From Prolixibacteraceae bacterium (lineage in GTDB: Bacteria; Bacteroidota; Bacteroidia; Bacteroidales; Prolixibacteraceae): a stretch of 64,000 nucleotides of DNA. A program made the position numbers and the translations under genes. The notes beneath the pieces are model-generated. The model was not told where the DNA came from. It searched no databases and worked only from the letters and a program-made list of their open reading frames with translations. The stretch is taken from NCBI GenBank assembly GCA_019856515.1, contig CP082230.1:3720001-3784000 (forward strand). The letters run 5' to 3'. Below, in pieces: positions 35,483 to 45,201 of the stretch; the first letter of the stretch is position 1; each line of letters begins with the position of its first letter.

Positions 35483-35914
35483 ATAGTTTCTGTATGTCGT
35501 TATAAATGTTTTATGAATGGGCCTTGCTGTTGATAATGTATCTAACTACTTTTTTGCATTGGGATCTTTGATTCTTGAGTTTTATCATGTAAATACCCTC
35601 CAATGAGTAGGCAATCTTTGGTCTTTAGTACTTAGAATGTGTCTAAATGATATTTTTATTCATAAAAGTTTCATGGGTATAGTGATGTAGATTTGTTAGT
35701 GGTCGAGGGCAAAAGATGTACATTCGTTAATTATAGCTTGTTTTTTCTTTACACTTTTCTTGAAATAGGGCTGTAATTGAATTAAAACTATCATTATAAA
35801 TTTCATTCTTATGTTATTGATGTAATTATGCTCTCAAACATTAAAAAGTATTTAACCTTTTTATTATCAGTTTGTTGTGGTTAAAAATGCATTTAAGAAT
35901 ATAATAAAAATCAT

Positions 35915-35944
35915 TTTGTCGTTATAATTAAAAGCATACCTTTG
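35915..35944 (+). promoter_or_regulatory. gdhA promoter (Bacteroidota type)
   Basis: TTTG at 35915-35918 and TACCTTTG at 35937-35944 are 18 bases apart, close to the TTTG-N19-TAnnTTTG consensus of the Bacteroidota primary sigma factor. The transcript would start near 35951. Confidence 0.65.
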
Positions 35945-36037
35945 AATTAGTAATCCACCCAAACCAACCCACTCAGTGATCGACTGGGGAGTTGATTTTT
36001 TCAAGGTGAAAAAATAACTATTATTAAATTAAGATCT

Positions 36038-37372
36038 ATGAATACAGAGATAATCGAATTCATGGAGGCCTTAAAGGCCCGTACACCAGGAGAGAGCGAA
36101 TTCCATCAAGCAGTAGAAGAAGTTGTAGAGACTGTTTGGGATGTTTATAATGCGAATCCTCGCTACAAGAAAGCAAAGATTCTTGAGCGTATGGTGGAAC
36201 CTGAGCGCGTAATTATGTTCCGCGTCCCTTGGGTTAACGATCAAGGAGAGGTTGAGATCAACCGTGGTTATAGAGTGGAGTTCAATAGTGCTATTGGACC
36301 ATACAAGGGAGGTTTGAGATTTCACCCGAGTGTGAACCTAAGTATCTTGAAATTCTTAGGATTTGAGCAGACTTTTAAGAACTCACTAACTACACTACCT
36401 ATGGGTGGTGGTAAAGGAGGTTCTGACTTCAATGCCAAAGGACGTAGTGATAATGAGATCATGCGTTTCTGCCAAAGTTTTATGACTGAATTACAGCGTC
36501 ATATTGGACCAAACACGGATGTTCCAGCAGGAGATATAGGTGTTGGTGGACGTGAGATTGGTTATCTATTTGGACAATACAAGCGTATCCGTAATGAATT
36601 TACAGGTGTACTTACAGGTAAAGGTACTAACTGGGGAGGTAGTTTGATTCGTCCAGAAGCTACAGGTTATGGTGCTGTTTATTTCGTAGAGCATATGCTT
36701 CATGAGATGGGTACGGAGATTGCAGGAAAGACTTTTAGTGTTTCTGGTTTCGGTAATGTAGCTTGGGGTTGTATCAAGAAGATCAATGAGCTAGGCGGAA
36801 AAGTAGTTACGATTTCAGGTCCTGATGGATATATCTATGATAAAGAAGGTATCACAGGTGATAAAGTAGACTATTTGCTAGAGCTTCGTGCAACAAACAA
36901 CGATATTGTTTCTCCATATGCTGAAGAGTTCGGCGCTGAGTTCTTTGCAGGAAAGAAACCATGGGAGTGTAAAGTAGATGTGGCGTTACCTTGTGCTTGT
37001 GAGAACGAGTTGAATGAGGAGGATGCGAAAACACTTCTTGCTAATGGTGTTATGATGGTTGGAGAGGTGTCTAATATGGGATGTACTGCCGAGGCAGCAT
37101 TCTTGTTGACAGACAAATGTATCTTTGCACCAGGTAAGGCTGTGAATGCTGGTGGTGTGGCTGTTTCAGGCTTAGAGATGTCACAAAACAGTATGCGTTA
37201 TTCATGGACTGAAAAGGAAGTGGATGAGCGTTTGAAGCTTATCATGAAAGATATTCACGATACTTGTGTACGTTATGGTAAGAAAGGTGACAAAGTAAAC
37301 TATATCCAAGGTGCTAACGTTGGAGGTTTCGTAAAAGTTGCTGATTCGATGATGGATCAAGGATTTGTATAA
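36038..37372 (+). CDS. gdhA: NADP-dependent glutamate dehydrogenase
   Basis: This hexameric enzyme makes glutamate from 2-oxoglutarate and ammonium in the cytoplasm. The 444-residue length is that of the small NADP-type family. Visible are the substrate segment GPYKGGLRFHPSV, LPMGGGKGGSDF with catalytic Lys126, PAGDIGVGGREIGYL, and the Rossmann nucleotide motif SGFGNVAWG. The start at 36038 gives MNTEIIEFMEALKAR, typical of the family. It has a clear own promoter and a bidirectional terminator, so it is a single-gene unit. Confidence 0.96.
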   Translation: MNTEIIEFMEALKARTPGESEFHQAVEEVVETVWDVYNANPRYKKAKILERMVEPERVIMFRVPWVNDQGEVEINRGYRVEFNSAIGPYKGGLRFHPSVNLSILKFLGFEQTFKNSLTTLPMGGGKGGSDFNAKGRSDNEIMRFCQSFMTELQRHIGPNTDVPAGDIGVGGREIGYLFGQYKRIRNEFTGVLTGKGTNWGGSLIRPEATGYGAVYFVEHMLHEMGTEIAGKTFSVSGFGNVAWGCIKKINELGGKVVTISGPDGYIYDKEGITGDKVDYLLELRATNNDIVSPYAEEFGAEFFAGKKPWECKVDVALPCACENELNEEDAKTLLANGVMMVGEVSNMGCTAEAAFLLTDKCIFAPGKAVNAGGVAVSGLEMSQNSMRYSWTEKEVDERLKLIMKDIHDTCVRYGKKGDKVNYIQGANVGGFVKVADSMMDQGFV

Positions 37373-37443
37373 TTAATATATTTATCTTTTGTCGGAGCTT
37401 TCTTTAATAAAAGGTTCTGACATAGATTTGTATTTATGATAAT

Positions 37444-37487
37444 AAAAAAGAGAGTGTTTCATGTTGAAATGAAAACACTCTCTTTTT
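37444..37487. terminator. Bidirectional terminator between gdhA and the S1 protein gene
   Basis: AAAAAAGAGAGTGTTTC pairs with GAAAACACTCTCTTTTT, giving a GC-containing stem flanked by an A-run on one side and a T-run on the other. It can serve both convergent genes. Confidence 0.85.
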
Positions 37488-37506
37488 AGTATGCGTATTT
37501 TGGTAT

Positions 37507-38349
37507 CTATTTCTTCTCTTTTACGATTGAAATATATTGATCTTCAAGAACAATTAGACGTTGTTTGTATAGGGCACCAATCGCTTTCTTAAAAGTCTTT
37601 TTACTCATTCCGAATACCTCTTTAATGGTTTCGGGATCAGATTTGTCGGTTACCTTTATCTTACCACCGAACTGTTGGATTGTGGTCAACACTTTGTCGG
37701 TTGATTCATCCACTTTTTTGTATCCTAGCGGTGTTGTCTGTAGATCGACCTTATCGTCTTCTCTTACATTCTTTACAAATGCATCGATTCGATCTCCAGG
37801 TTCTAGTGTATCAAATATCTCATTCTTGTAGATCATCCCACGATATTTGTTGTCTACAATCACAGTGTATCCAATCTCTCTATCTTCACATATCAATGCT
37901 TCCACTTTATCCCCTTTATTCAATTCGGGTTTGATGTTACCCAGAAGCTTATTGGTTTTAGAGGTTGCAACAATACGATTAGATTGAGGGTCTAGATAGG
38001 TGAATACAAGATAGTATTGACCTTCCTTCATATCTGTGTGTTGCTCTTTGAAAGGAACCAAAAGATCTTTAGGTAGTCCCCAGTCCATAAAAGCACCGAT
38101 ATGATTTACTTGTCTCACTTGTAGAAATCCGAACTCTTCAACCATCACCTTTGGGAAGTCGGTACTCGCAACCAATCGGTCTTCCGAGTCGAGATAGATG
38201 AACACTTCGATAAGATCTCCCGGTGCACAATTTTCAGGTACATAACGGTTTGGAAGAAGTATCTCTCCTAGGTCTTCTCCGTCAAGGTATATTCCTGCAG
38301 TGTGGTCTTTGACAATGTGCAGTTGATTAATTTTTCCAATTTCTACCAT
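37507..38349 (-). CDS. CvfB-like S1 RNA-binding domain protein
   Basis: The 280-residue cytoplasmic protein follows the CvfB/YitL plan: several S1-like OB-fold domains and a C-terminal winged helix. Segments visible are an N-terminal OB-like domain (GEDLGEILLPNRYVP), a canonical S1 repeat (VRQVNHIGAFMDWGLPKDLLVPFKEQ), a further OB domain (YRGMIYKNEIFDTLEPGDRI) and a helix-turn-helix-like end (SDPETIKEVFGMSKKTFKKAIGALYKQ). Proteins of this kind bind RNA and affect virulence or stress genes in Gram-positives; the role in Bacteroidota is not known. The gene runs convergent to gdhA and follows the beta-helix gene by 81 bases on the same strand. Confidence 0.85.
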   Translation of the reverse strand: MVEIGKINQLHIVKDHTAGIYLDGEDLGEILLPNRYVPENCAPGDLIEVFIYLDSEDRLVASTDFPKVMVEEFGFLQVRQVNHIGAFMDWGLPKDLLVPFKEQHTDMKEGQYYLVFTYLDPQSNRIVATSKTNKLLGNIKPELNKGDKVEALICEDREIGYTVIVDNKYRGMIYKNEIFDTLEPGDRIDAFVKNVREDDKVDLQTTPLGYKKVDESTDKVLTTIQQFGGKIKVTDKSDPETIKEVFGMSKKTFKKAIGALYKQRLIVLEDQYISIVKEKK

Positions 38350-38430
38350 AATAACACTTCGTAATTTTTCTTTCGGCTGCTAAAATAGACATTTAATTAG
38401 AGCTTTTGGCTACCCTTACCCAATTATGCA

Positions 38431-40062
38431 TTACTTAGATCCACAATTAGATTTACATCCTGCCTCTTTTTGTGTATGATAAAGAGATGGCGTTGCTGGT
38501 TTGCTATTCAGCTCTTTAACTATAACCTCTTTGCTAGAGATATTGTTTGTTTTTTGGTTCACCGTAAGATTCTTTTGTTCGTTGTACACCCCAATAATAT
38601 TGGAACCAATATACTGGATATGACAGTCGTCGCGCTTCTCTATCTTGAATTTCTTAGGGTTTTGGTATATCCATGAGTGGAATACTTCGTGGAATGCGCC
38701 ATGTTTGTTTCCAGTCATCTCGATATTGTAGAAAGTGTTTCCTGGTCCAGCATGTGGTGTGTTCTGTGGTGCTGCACCTCCTGCGATAGCAGACACATTG
38801 GTCATGTTCTCCATTAGGTTGTTCATCGGAGGCATTAGACCGACTCCACCAATACCATGAAAATCGAGTGGTTGAGGTGTAGAGAAGTCGAACTCCGTAA
38901 ATACATTACCTTGTGATGCTCCTTCTACTGAAGGACCATGGGTTCTTTTTGCTAGGACATGGATGCGTTGGAATAGGTTATCGTTAGAGTGGTATAATTT
39001 TATAGAGTAGTGTCCTGGAATACCTGTGATGGTGATGTCTTGCACCGTAGTATTCGTACTGTTTACTAACTGTACTCCTTGGGTATAGTTGTCTATTGTA
39101 ATGTTTTTAACCATCCCATCAATGACACGGTTCATTCCAATGGCAGACCATCCGTAGTCAAATTCTCTAGTTTTATGGTGTACATATCCACCTTCCCACT
39201 GGCTCTCGAATCGAAGATTGGTGAAGCTAATATTATTAAGCATCGCCATTTTTACAGCAGAAGCGTTATATTTTGTTTCGATATCGTGACGGAGTTTATG
39301 CGTGAGCATAATTTCATGGTCATTGATCACCTCTTTTACTTCTGTAAACCACTGGTAACTCCACTCTTCTTTCTGTTTAGCTTCACTATAGCTAGTTTGA
39401 AATTTCTCGAACTTCATATCGTTCATTAGCTTCTTCATTAGACTAGGTTGGTCTTTCTGGTTCTGCATCCCGATCAATACAACGTCACCTGCATGAATCC
39501 CATTAGTCGATTCAATAGACAGTTTGTCTGCTCCTTTACGAGCGTCTTTTGTCACTTTAATCTTTCCTTCTTGATCCTTGATATTATAGAAAGAGTAGGT
39601 GTCATGAATTTGAAGTCCTGTGTGGAAAACCGAAGGAGAGAGCCAAGGACTCTGATCGTTAGGTTGTGTTCTTGGATTCATAGACATGATGATGGTTCCA
39701 TCTTTGCCTTCTCCTTGCCCTTGAATATGAATATTACTATGGTTAATCTCGATCACTTTCTGTGACTTATCCGATAGCACAATGTATTTTCCTTTAGGGA
39801 TAAGAACGATACCACCTTCAGCTTGACTTGCTGCATCGATAGTGGCTTGGATTGCATCTGTATCGTCTGTTTGGTCATTTGGTATTGCACCATACTCTGT
39901 GACGTTAAAAGTTTTTAGGTCGGTATTGGTGGTTTTACTTCTCTTCCCTGCTTTTCCAAAATAAGGTAGGCTCTCTTTGGATTTACAACAAGATTTCTTT
40001 TGCGTGTTCTGACATGACCATAACAGGGTGATGGCGAACATTAGAGTGAAACTTCTTTTCAT
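38431..40062 (-). CDS. Right-handed beta-helix lipoprotein (pectate lyase 3-like)
   Basis: The 543-residue protein has a lipoprotein signal (MKRSFTLMFAITLLWSC). From about residue 53 it shows the start of the pectate-lyase-3/GH28-like beta-helix: FNVTEYGAIPNDQTDDTDAIQATIDAA, then GGIVLIPKGKYIV. Later turns of the helix are visible as repeated N-rich strands (MVKNITIDNYTQGVQLVNST, TVQDITITGIPGHYSIKLY). Proteins of this build are polysaccharide lyases, epimerases or hydrolases, so a carbohydrate role outside the cytoplasm is likely but the chemistry is open. Both ends are cysteine-rich (KKSCCKSKE after the lipobox and CKSNCGSK at the end), which is unusual. Confidence 0.8.
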   Translation of the reverse strand: MKRSFTLMFAITLLWSCQNTQKKSCCKSKESLPYFGKAGKRSKTTNTDLKTFNVTEYGAIPNDQTDDTDAIQATIDAASQAEGGIVLIPKGKYIVLSDKSQKVIEINHSNIHIQGQGEGKDGTIIMSMNPRTQPNDQSPWLSPSVFHTGLQIHDTYSFYNIKDQEGKIKVTKDARKGADKLSIESTNGIHAGDVVLIGMQNQKDQPSLMKKLMNDMKFEKFQTSYSEAKQKEEWSYQWFTEVKEVINDHEIMLTHKLRHDIETKYNASAVKMAMLNNISFTNLRFESQWEGGYVHHKTREFDYGWSAIGMNRVIDGMVKNITIDNYTQGVQLVNSTNTTVQDITITGIPGHYSIKLYHSNDNLFQRIHVLAKRTHGPSVEGASQGNVFTEFDFSTPQPLDFHGIGGVGLMPPMNNLMENMTNVSAIAGGAAPQNTPHAGPGNTFYNIEMTGNKHGAFHEVFHSWIYQNPKKFKIEKRDDCHIQYIGSNIIGVYNEQKNLTVNQKTNNISSKEVIVKELNSKPATPSLYHTQKEAGCKSNCGSK

Positions 40063-40204
40063 TTTTGTTTTGTTTTATAGGTATTATTCGGGAATGAAGA
40101 TACAAAAAAAAGGTAGATAACGATCTATATTGAAAATGAGCTATATGTAGATGTTTTATAGACCATGTAACATTGGATTAGAGCTATTGATTATAGAACC
40201 CTAT

Positions 40205-43200
40205 CTATTTGGTGGTGGATACTGCTTTGGGAATATAGATTGTAAAATTGGTACCAAACCCCTCTTCTGTTTTAAAAATAATCGTTCCTTTAATGGTTTC
40301 AACAATTTTCTTAACAATGGCTAACCCTAATCCTGTCCCTTGACTTTTGGTTGTGAAATAGGGTTCGAAAAGTCTTTCTTGAACATCTTTACTGATACCA
40401 GGCCCGTTGTCTTGAATAGAGATAACATATCGATGCTCCTCTTCGGATGTGGTCAGTGTGATAATGCTCTCTTCTCCTTCCACAACAGCTTGTTGTGCAT
40501 TCTTTATTAAATTAATAAACAGACGTCCTAGTTGTTCTTTGTCGGCAAGAACGATCATAGGTTGTTGGCACTCGTTGTCCCAATAGATGGTGCCTGAAGA
40601 TGAGAAGAGGGCAATTGTTTCTTGTATGGATTGTTGAAGATTAATCCTCTCTATATAGGCACTTGGTATTTTAGCAAAAGAAGAGAACGATGTTGCAATA
40701 TTTGACAGAGTGTCAATCTGCTCCACTAGGGTTTGTGTCACTTTATTAAAATACTTGTTGAAATTTTCCGATTGGTTGTCGTGCATTTTCTGTAAGTATT
40801 GTATATTTAATTTCATTGGAGTGAGAGGGTTTTTAATCTCATGGGCAATCTGTCTAGCCATCTCTCTCCAAGCTTCTTCTCGTTCATTTTTAGCGAGTAG
40901 TTTTGCACTCTTCTTCAATTCATCGACTTTCTCATTGTAACGCATTACAAGCTTACCAATTTCATCATTGGCTTGATATTTTATCTTCTCATTGCTTTCA
41001 CCAAATTTCATATCTCCAATCTTCTCTTCAATCATGGTCAGCGGGGAAGTGAGTTTCTGAGAAATAATAATGGCTATGGTGAGGCAGAAAAGAAGTATGA
41101 TCACAAATAGGTTGATAAAGGTGATGATAAATGTGGTGATCTGTTTAATGAGGTCACTATTTTTAGAGAAGTAAGGAATGTTGATGTACCCTAATATTTT
41201 GTCTTCATTATTTCTGAAAGGAACATAGATAGATAGGTATTTCAAACTACCAATATGTTCGGTGTGGATATAGGTTCTTTTGACTTTATTGCATAGTTCA
41301 TTGAAGGCTTTTCTATTCATTCTATTTCCTACAAGTCCAAGTCTAAAGATTTCAGGACGACTTGTCGCTGCAATGATACCTTGGGTATCGTATAAATTGA
41401 TGTCGGTCCATAGTATTTCAGACAGATGGTTTAATTCCTCTCCTATAAATGATGCAGATTCTGGTGTCAGCATGTTGGTATCGCTAAAGTTTATCTGTAG
41501 CGATGCGGTTACCTCTTTCACCTTGCGGTTCAGATCCTGTTTCATTTGTGTGTTGAACTGGATGTAGTTATAGACGATGATCCCTCCAGCAAGAATTAGT
41601 AGAGGGGTAAGAACCAGGATAATGATAGTGTATTGTATCTTATGTTTTAATTCGAATGCTTTTATAGGCCTTCTACGGTTGAAAAAGAAGAGCATTAGAA
41701 TGATTCCGAAGCTATAATAGAGTATAAATGCATAGGAGAAATTCACAATGATATCGTTCCATTGGCCTGTTTTATAGCTTACAACCAATGTGATGTCATC
41801 ATTTAGTTCTGTAATCTTATGGTCATAGGCCATGCGATGTAAAGCCGCTCCATTATATGGTTTATTGTTAGTTTGCTTAAAAGCATCAAGTCGAGAAGGG
41901 TAGTGGAAAGCTCCTCTTTGCATAACAATGTTTCCTTGGTGATATCTCGCATAAGAGAAGATCGTAGATTTGGTATTGTATACCTCTTGAATACGATCAT
42001 CTAAGAGAAGTTCGGGATAGCCTTTCCCTTCATCAAAAGTTTTAGAGGATAGCTCAATGATAAGGACATATCTTCTATATGGACTTTGGAAATTGAACTT
42101 CCCAAGGTAGGTTATTCTACCATCCATAGACTGAAGGAAAGAGAATTGGGTGTCTTTGATATTTATCCCTTCTCTAATAATTAGCAGGTTGAAGAAATCG
42201 TCTACAGGTATCCACTTGTCTGTACGTCCCAATTCCATCTGGTCGCTCGCTCTATATAGTGTGATTGCAGTATTGTACTTTGTTAAATAGCCTCTAAAAT
42301 AGCTCTCTATGATATAGTCTCGAATTCTTTTTTGTCGTGGCAGCATATCCATGATTAATGAATCATTGGCAATGCGATTACTTATTTTATCGAAAAGGAG
42401 TTCAGCATGTGGGTCTCTCTCATTGGTGATCTTCTCAGTATATACTTCACGATGTTTGTTGGACCTCTTGGCTACTCCCTCTTTACTGAATATTACGTAG
42501 GTGGATGCTCCGAGGACGGTGAATACAAAAAGAATCATAAATCGATACTTAAGCCTATGGTCTACTTTACTATTTAATTGTATCGTTATCGTGATAGAAT
42601 ACGAAAGAATAATGAGTAGATATGATAGGTTTTGATATGGGAACTCTAGTAGGCCAATGAAAGGAATTAGATATGCTAAGAGATAGTGTATACTTCTATT
42701 TTTAAAGATCGTTTCATTGTACTGTGACCATGTTTGAATGGAAATCACAAAAGAGTAGAAGATTAAAACAATAGAAAGCGCAAAGAGGATGTTCGGGATT
42801 GTAAATTGAAGCTCTTCAGCAAAGAAAGGGTTGATATGTGAGTTTTCGATCCCCTTCTGTAGATAGTAGCATAAAAGATACCAGATGGTAGCTGTAACTA
42901 AATATAGTAGGATGTATATGCTGTAACATCTATTTTTTCTATCCTTGCTCCAATCGACTACCACTATATTTTGGGTTACTACAAAGGAGAAGATCGTAAT
43001 ACTCATTAGGTGATATATTCCGAGTGAATCTATGAAATCAGATATTGCTAGGGTGTAAGGTGCAAAATAGGTCAGATGGAAGTGGGGAATAATATATTGT
43101 GAGTATAGGAGAAAGAGCAGTATATAGGTGATTAGGATGGTGGTTAATCGTAAAAATATATTGGAGAATAGGAGCAATAGTGTTCTCATAGATGCACTGT

Positions 43201-43873
43201 AAAGTAACACCATGGATGTGAAAATCAAACAGAATAGCAGGTAGTTGTGTTCTGATGATGATGTGGTTGGAGGCGTGTAAGATGCATAAAGAGCAATTTT
43301 TCCATCGTTAGTATATATTGGGCTACTAAATATGGTTTTTGTGTCATACAGTTGAAGATTATCAAGGCGTGAGAAAGCACCAATGAACTTGGGTTTTAGA
43401 TATTTGTTGGTGTAAGAGAACTCCTCTTTGATCACAAATGAGGTAACTACCTTAATGTCTTTTCCAAGATTTTGAGTCTTGTTGAAATACCACCCATTAG
43501 GAAGTCGGTGTATTCCATCTCCCATCTGTTCTTCACTATACTGACTATAAAAACTCCAATCGTTGTTACTCCAATATTGAAGCGTATCATTCTTAAATAC
43601 AAGGATCCGATATTGATCTGGAATAGAGGGAGTGATTTGTTGAATTACGGAATCAATATCATGAGACTGGCTAAATAGGGAAGTGGTAGAGGCATTTAAG
43701 CTGTCAAGAATAACTTCTTCTGTTTTGAAGATCTGATTAAAAGAAGAGAGTGTCTCTCTTTTGAGCTCTTTGGTGTCAAAAGAACCATATAAAAAAGTGG
43801 CAATAGTGAGTAAAACGATTGCAAATACGAAGTGGTATATTATCTTTCCTATGGTTCTTTTGTCTCTGTTCAT
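40205..43873 (-). CDS. Large membrane-bound sensor histidine kinase (NtrY-like)
   Basis: At 1222 residues this is an unusually large kinase. It has an N-terminal span and an extracytoplasmic region (about 30-195), a block of about eight membrane helices (about 205-450), a second extracytoplasmic domain (about 470-690), two more spans, a third periplasmic domain (about 765-920), a last span and then a HAMP linker (about 950-1000). The catalytic part has the H-box ARQIAHEIKNPLTP with His1011, N-box LFINLIKNAQQAV, DNGPGI and GTGLGLAIVKKIVE. No response regulator is next to it. It follows rlmH by 12 bases on the same strand. The signal it senses is unknown. Confidence 0.9.
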   Translation of the reverse strand: MNRDKRTIGKIIYHFVFAIVLLTIATFLYGSFDTKELKRETLSSFNQIFKTEEVILDSLNASTTSLFSQSHDIDSVIQQITPSIPDQYRILVFKNDTLQYWSNNDWSFYSQYSEEQMGDGIHRLPNGWYFNKTQNLGKDIKVVTSFVIKEEFSYTNKYLKPKFIGAFSRLDNLQLYDTKTIFSSPIYTNDGKIALYASYTPPTTSSSEHNYLLFCLIFTSMVLLYSASMRTLLLLFSNIFLRLTTILITYILLFLLYSQYIIPHFHLTYFAPYTLAISDFIDSLGIYHLMSITIFSFVVTQNIVVVDWSKDRKNRCYSIYILLYLVTATIWYLLCYYLQKGIENSHINPFFAEELQFTIPNILFALSIVLIFYSFVISIQTWSQYNETIFKNRSIHYLLAYLIPFIGLLEFPYQNLSYLLIILSYSITITIQLNSKVDHRLKYRFMILFVFTVLGASTYVIFSKEGVAKRSNKHREVYTEKITNERDPHAELLFDKISNRIANDSLIMDMLPRQKRIRDYIIESYFRGYLTKYNTAITLYRASDQMELGRTDKWIPVDDFFNLLIIREGINIKDTQFSFLQSMDGRITYLGKFNFQSPYRRYVLIIELSSKTFDEGKGYPELLLDDRIQEVYNTKSTIFSYARYHQGNIVMQRGAFHYPSRLDAFKQTNNKPYNGAALHRMAYDHKITELNDDITLVVSYKTGQWNDIIVNFSYAFILYYSFGIILMLFFFNRRRPIKAFELKHKIQYTIIILVLTPLLILAGGIIVYNYIQFNTQMKQDLNRKVKEVTASLQINFSDTNMLTPESASFIGEELNHLSEILWTDINLYDTQGIIAATSRPEIFRLGLVGNRMNRKAFNELCNKVKRTYIHTEHIGSLKYLSIYVPFRNNEDKILGYINIPYFSKNSDLIKQITTFIITFINLFVIILLFCLTIAIIISQKLTSPLTMIEEKIGDMKFGESNEKIKYQANDEIGKLVMRYNEKVDELKKSAKLLAKNEREEAWREMARQIAHEIKNPLTPMKLNIQYLQKMHDNQSENFNKYFNKVTQTLVEQIDTLSNIATSFSSFAKIPSAYIERINLQQSIQETIALFSSSGTIYWDNECQQPMIVLADKEQLGRLFINLIKNAQQAVVEGEESIITLTTSEEEHRYVISIQDNGPGISKDVQERLFEPYFTTKSQGTGLGLAIVKKIVETIKGTIIFKTEEGFGTNFTIYIPKAVSTTK

Positions 43874-43885
43874 CGCTTCTTTTTA

Positions 43886-44359
43886 TTATTGATGATGGTA
43901 AGGTTCATTCTTTAGAATCGTCATGGCTCTGTAGAGTTGTTCGACAAAGATGAGACGTACCATTTGATGAGAGAATGTCATTCTTGATAAAGATATTTTT
44001 CCATTGGCTCTATCATATACTTTATCGGAGAATCCGTAGGGTCCTCCAATTACAAAGATAAGATTACGTGTGCCCATTACCATCTTTTTCTCTAAATATT
44101 TAGAGAAACCAATAGAGTCAAAATTTTCCCCTCTTTCATCCATAAGCACCACCGTGTCACTATTCTGTACTTGCTGTAGAATAAGTTCACCCTCTTTCTC
44201 TTTCTGCTGACTCTCACTCAGCTTTCTGTTATTCTTGATATCAGGGATGATCTTCATCTCATAAGGAAGGTAATGCCCCAATCTTTTTTCGAATATCTTT
44301 ATGCCCTCTTGTAGGTATTTTTGATCAGTTTTACCGATGACAAGGAATGTAACTTTCAT
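43886..44359 (-). CDS. rlmH: 23S rRNA (pseudouridine-1915-N3)-methyltransferase RlmH
   Basis: RlmH is a small SPOUT-class methyltransferase that modifies helix 69 of 23S rRNA. The 157-residue length and motifs are typical: DTVVLMDERGENFDSIGFSKYL, FVIGGPYGFSDKVYDRA and the C-terminal knot SLSRMTFSHQMVRLIFVEQLYRA. The ATG at 44359 begins MKVTFLVIGKTDQKYL, the usual family start. A TAnnTTTG box lies 65-72 bases upstream. The downstream kinase gene is probably co-transcribed. Confidence 0.95.
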   Translation of the reverse strand: MKVTFLVIGKTDQKYLQEGIKIFEKRLGHYLPYEMKIIPDIKNNRKLSESQQKEKEGELILQQVQNSDTVVLMDERGENFDSIGFSKYLEKKMVMGTRNLIFVIGGPYGFSDKVYDRANGKISLSRMTFSHQMVRLIFVEQLYRAMTILKNEPYHHQ

Positions 44360-44423
44360 ATGGTCGTAAATCTAAAAGTGCTTATTTCTTATAAATAACA
44401 ATCTTGTTTTGCATTTAGTTGGA

Positions 44424-44431
44424 CAAATATA
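44424..44431 (-). promoter_or_regulatory. Probable -7 box for rlmH
   Basis: The minus strand reads TATATTTG, matching TAnnTTTG. No TTTG was found at -33. Confidence 0.4.
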
Positions 44432-44571
44432 TAGTTTTGAAGCTTATTACTAATATGATTATAACACTAGATACTCCATATTTCCTCTTTAAATACTATT
44501 AATTGATTATCAAAATATAGGCCAAATATGGTCGTAATATGAAATAATATCCACCATTTGTTTTTTTTATG

Positions 44572-44579
44572 TATTTTTG
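44572..44579 (+). promoter_or_regulatory. Possible -7 box for the DUF4783 gene
   Basis: TATTTTTG matches TAnnTTTG 58 bases before the start at 44638. A TTTG upstream is at the wrong spacing (11 bases). Confidence 0.35.
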
Positions 44580-44637
44580 ATAGAGGATATTGTTTTATTT
44601 TAGGACAATGCCATTAATTTTATGAAAGGGCTTGATT

Positions 44638-45027
44638 ATGAAAAGTTTTATACATAAGAGTTTTTTTACTTTCCTATTAATTGGAATTTCTTGTATTGCG
44701 AAAGCGAATGTCGTGGATGATATCGCCTCTGCACTAAAGCAAGGTGATTCTGGTACACTTTCTTCATACTTTAATGATTCAGTGGAGCTTGTCGTGGTCA
44801 GTAAAGAAGGAATCTACAGTAAGAATCAGGCAGAAATAATTGTTTCTACTTTTTTTAATGAGAATAGACCATCTAAGTTCGTTGCACTCCATCAAGGAGG
44901 CAAAGCCGAAGCCACTTACGTGATTGGTAAGTTAGAGACTTCTAATGGCAACTATCGGGTTTATTATCTTGTGAAAGGAAGTGGAGGAAGTCAAAAGATC
45001 TATCAGCTCCGTTTTGAGAAGGAGTAA
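44638..45027 (+). CDS. DUF4783 domain protein, exported
   Basis: The 129-residue protein has a signal peptide (MKSFIHKSFFTFLLIGISCIAKA) followed by a small alpha+beta domain resembling the NTF2-like DUF4783 family: VVDDIASALKQGDSGTLSSYFND at the start, then VELVVVSKEGIYSKNQAEIIVSTFF and a closing YRVYYLVKGSGGSQKIYQLRFE. DUF4783 proteins are found across Bacteroidota with no known role, and the fold suggests ligand binding in the periplasm. The ATG at 44638 is preferred over the TTG at 44632; GAAAGGG at 44624-44630 is a usable ribosome binding site. Confidence 0.82.
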   Translation: MKSFIHKSFFTFLLIGISCIAKANVVDDIASALKQGDSGTLSSYFNDSVELVVVSKEGIYSKNQAEIIVSTFFNENRPSKFVALHQGGKAEATYVIGKLETSNGNYRVYYLVKGSGGSQKIYQLRFEKE

Positions 45028-45045
45028 CCCCAATGCTATATTAGA

Positions 45046-45182
45046 ATGTTCACTATGTTTTTGTTTACGCTTCGTTACGTAAAAATTATCGTATGAGGCA
45101 TGGATAATAGTATATTTAGCCTTGTTTAAACAAAATATATTCACAATAACTTATGTGTCATTTCAATATAGAATTGATATAA
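45046..45182. repeat. MITE-like palindromic element, diverged copy 3
   Basis: Read on the minus strand it contains TTGTGAATATATTTTGTTTA followed by ACAAG, as in copy 2 (4600-4625), and then TTTTTACGTAACGAAGCGTAAACAAAA, like the right half of copy 2. The ends are too diverged to place exactly. It fills the spacer between the DUF4783 and YihY genes. Confidence 0.6.
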
Positions 45183-45201
45183 ATGAGACTATAACCAAAC
45201 T

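Larger units (their letters stand above)
35352..36037. other. 686-bp spacer upstream of gdhA
   Basis: A reverse-orientation copy of the GAA-loop hairpin cluster lies at 35421-35482. The middle (35500-35900) is AT-rich with no recognised element. The gdhA promoter lies at 35915-35944, leaving a leader of about 85 bases. Confidence 0.6.
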
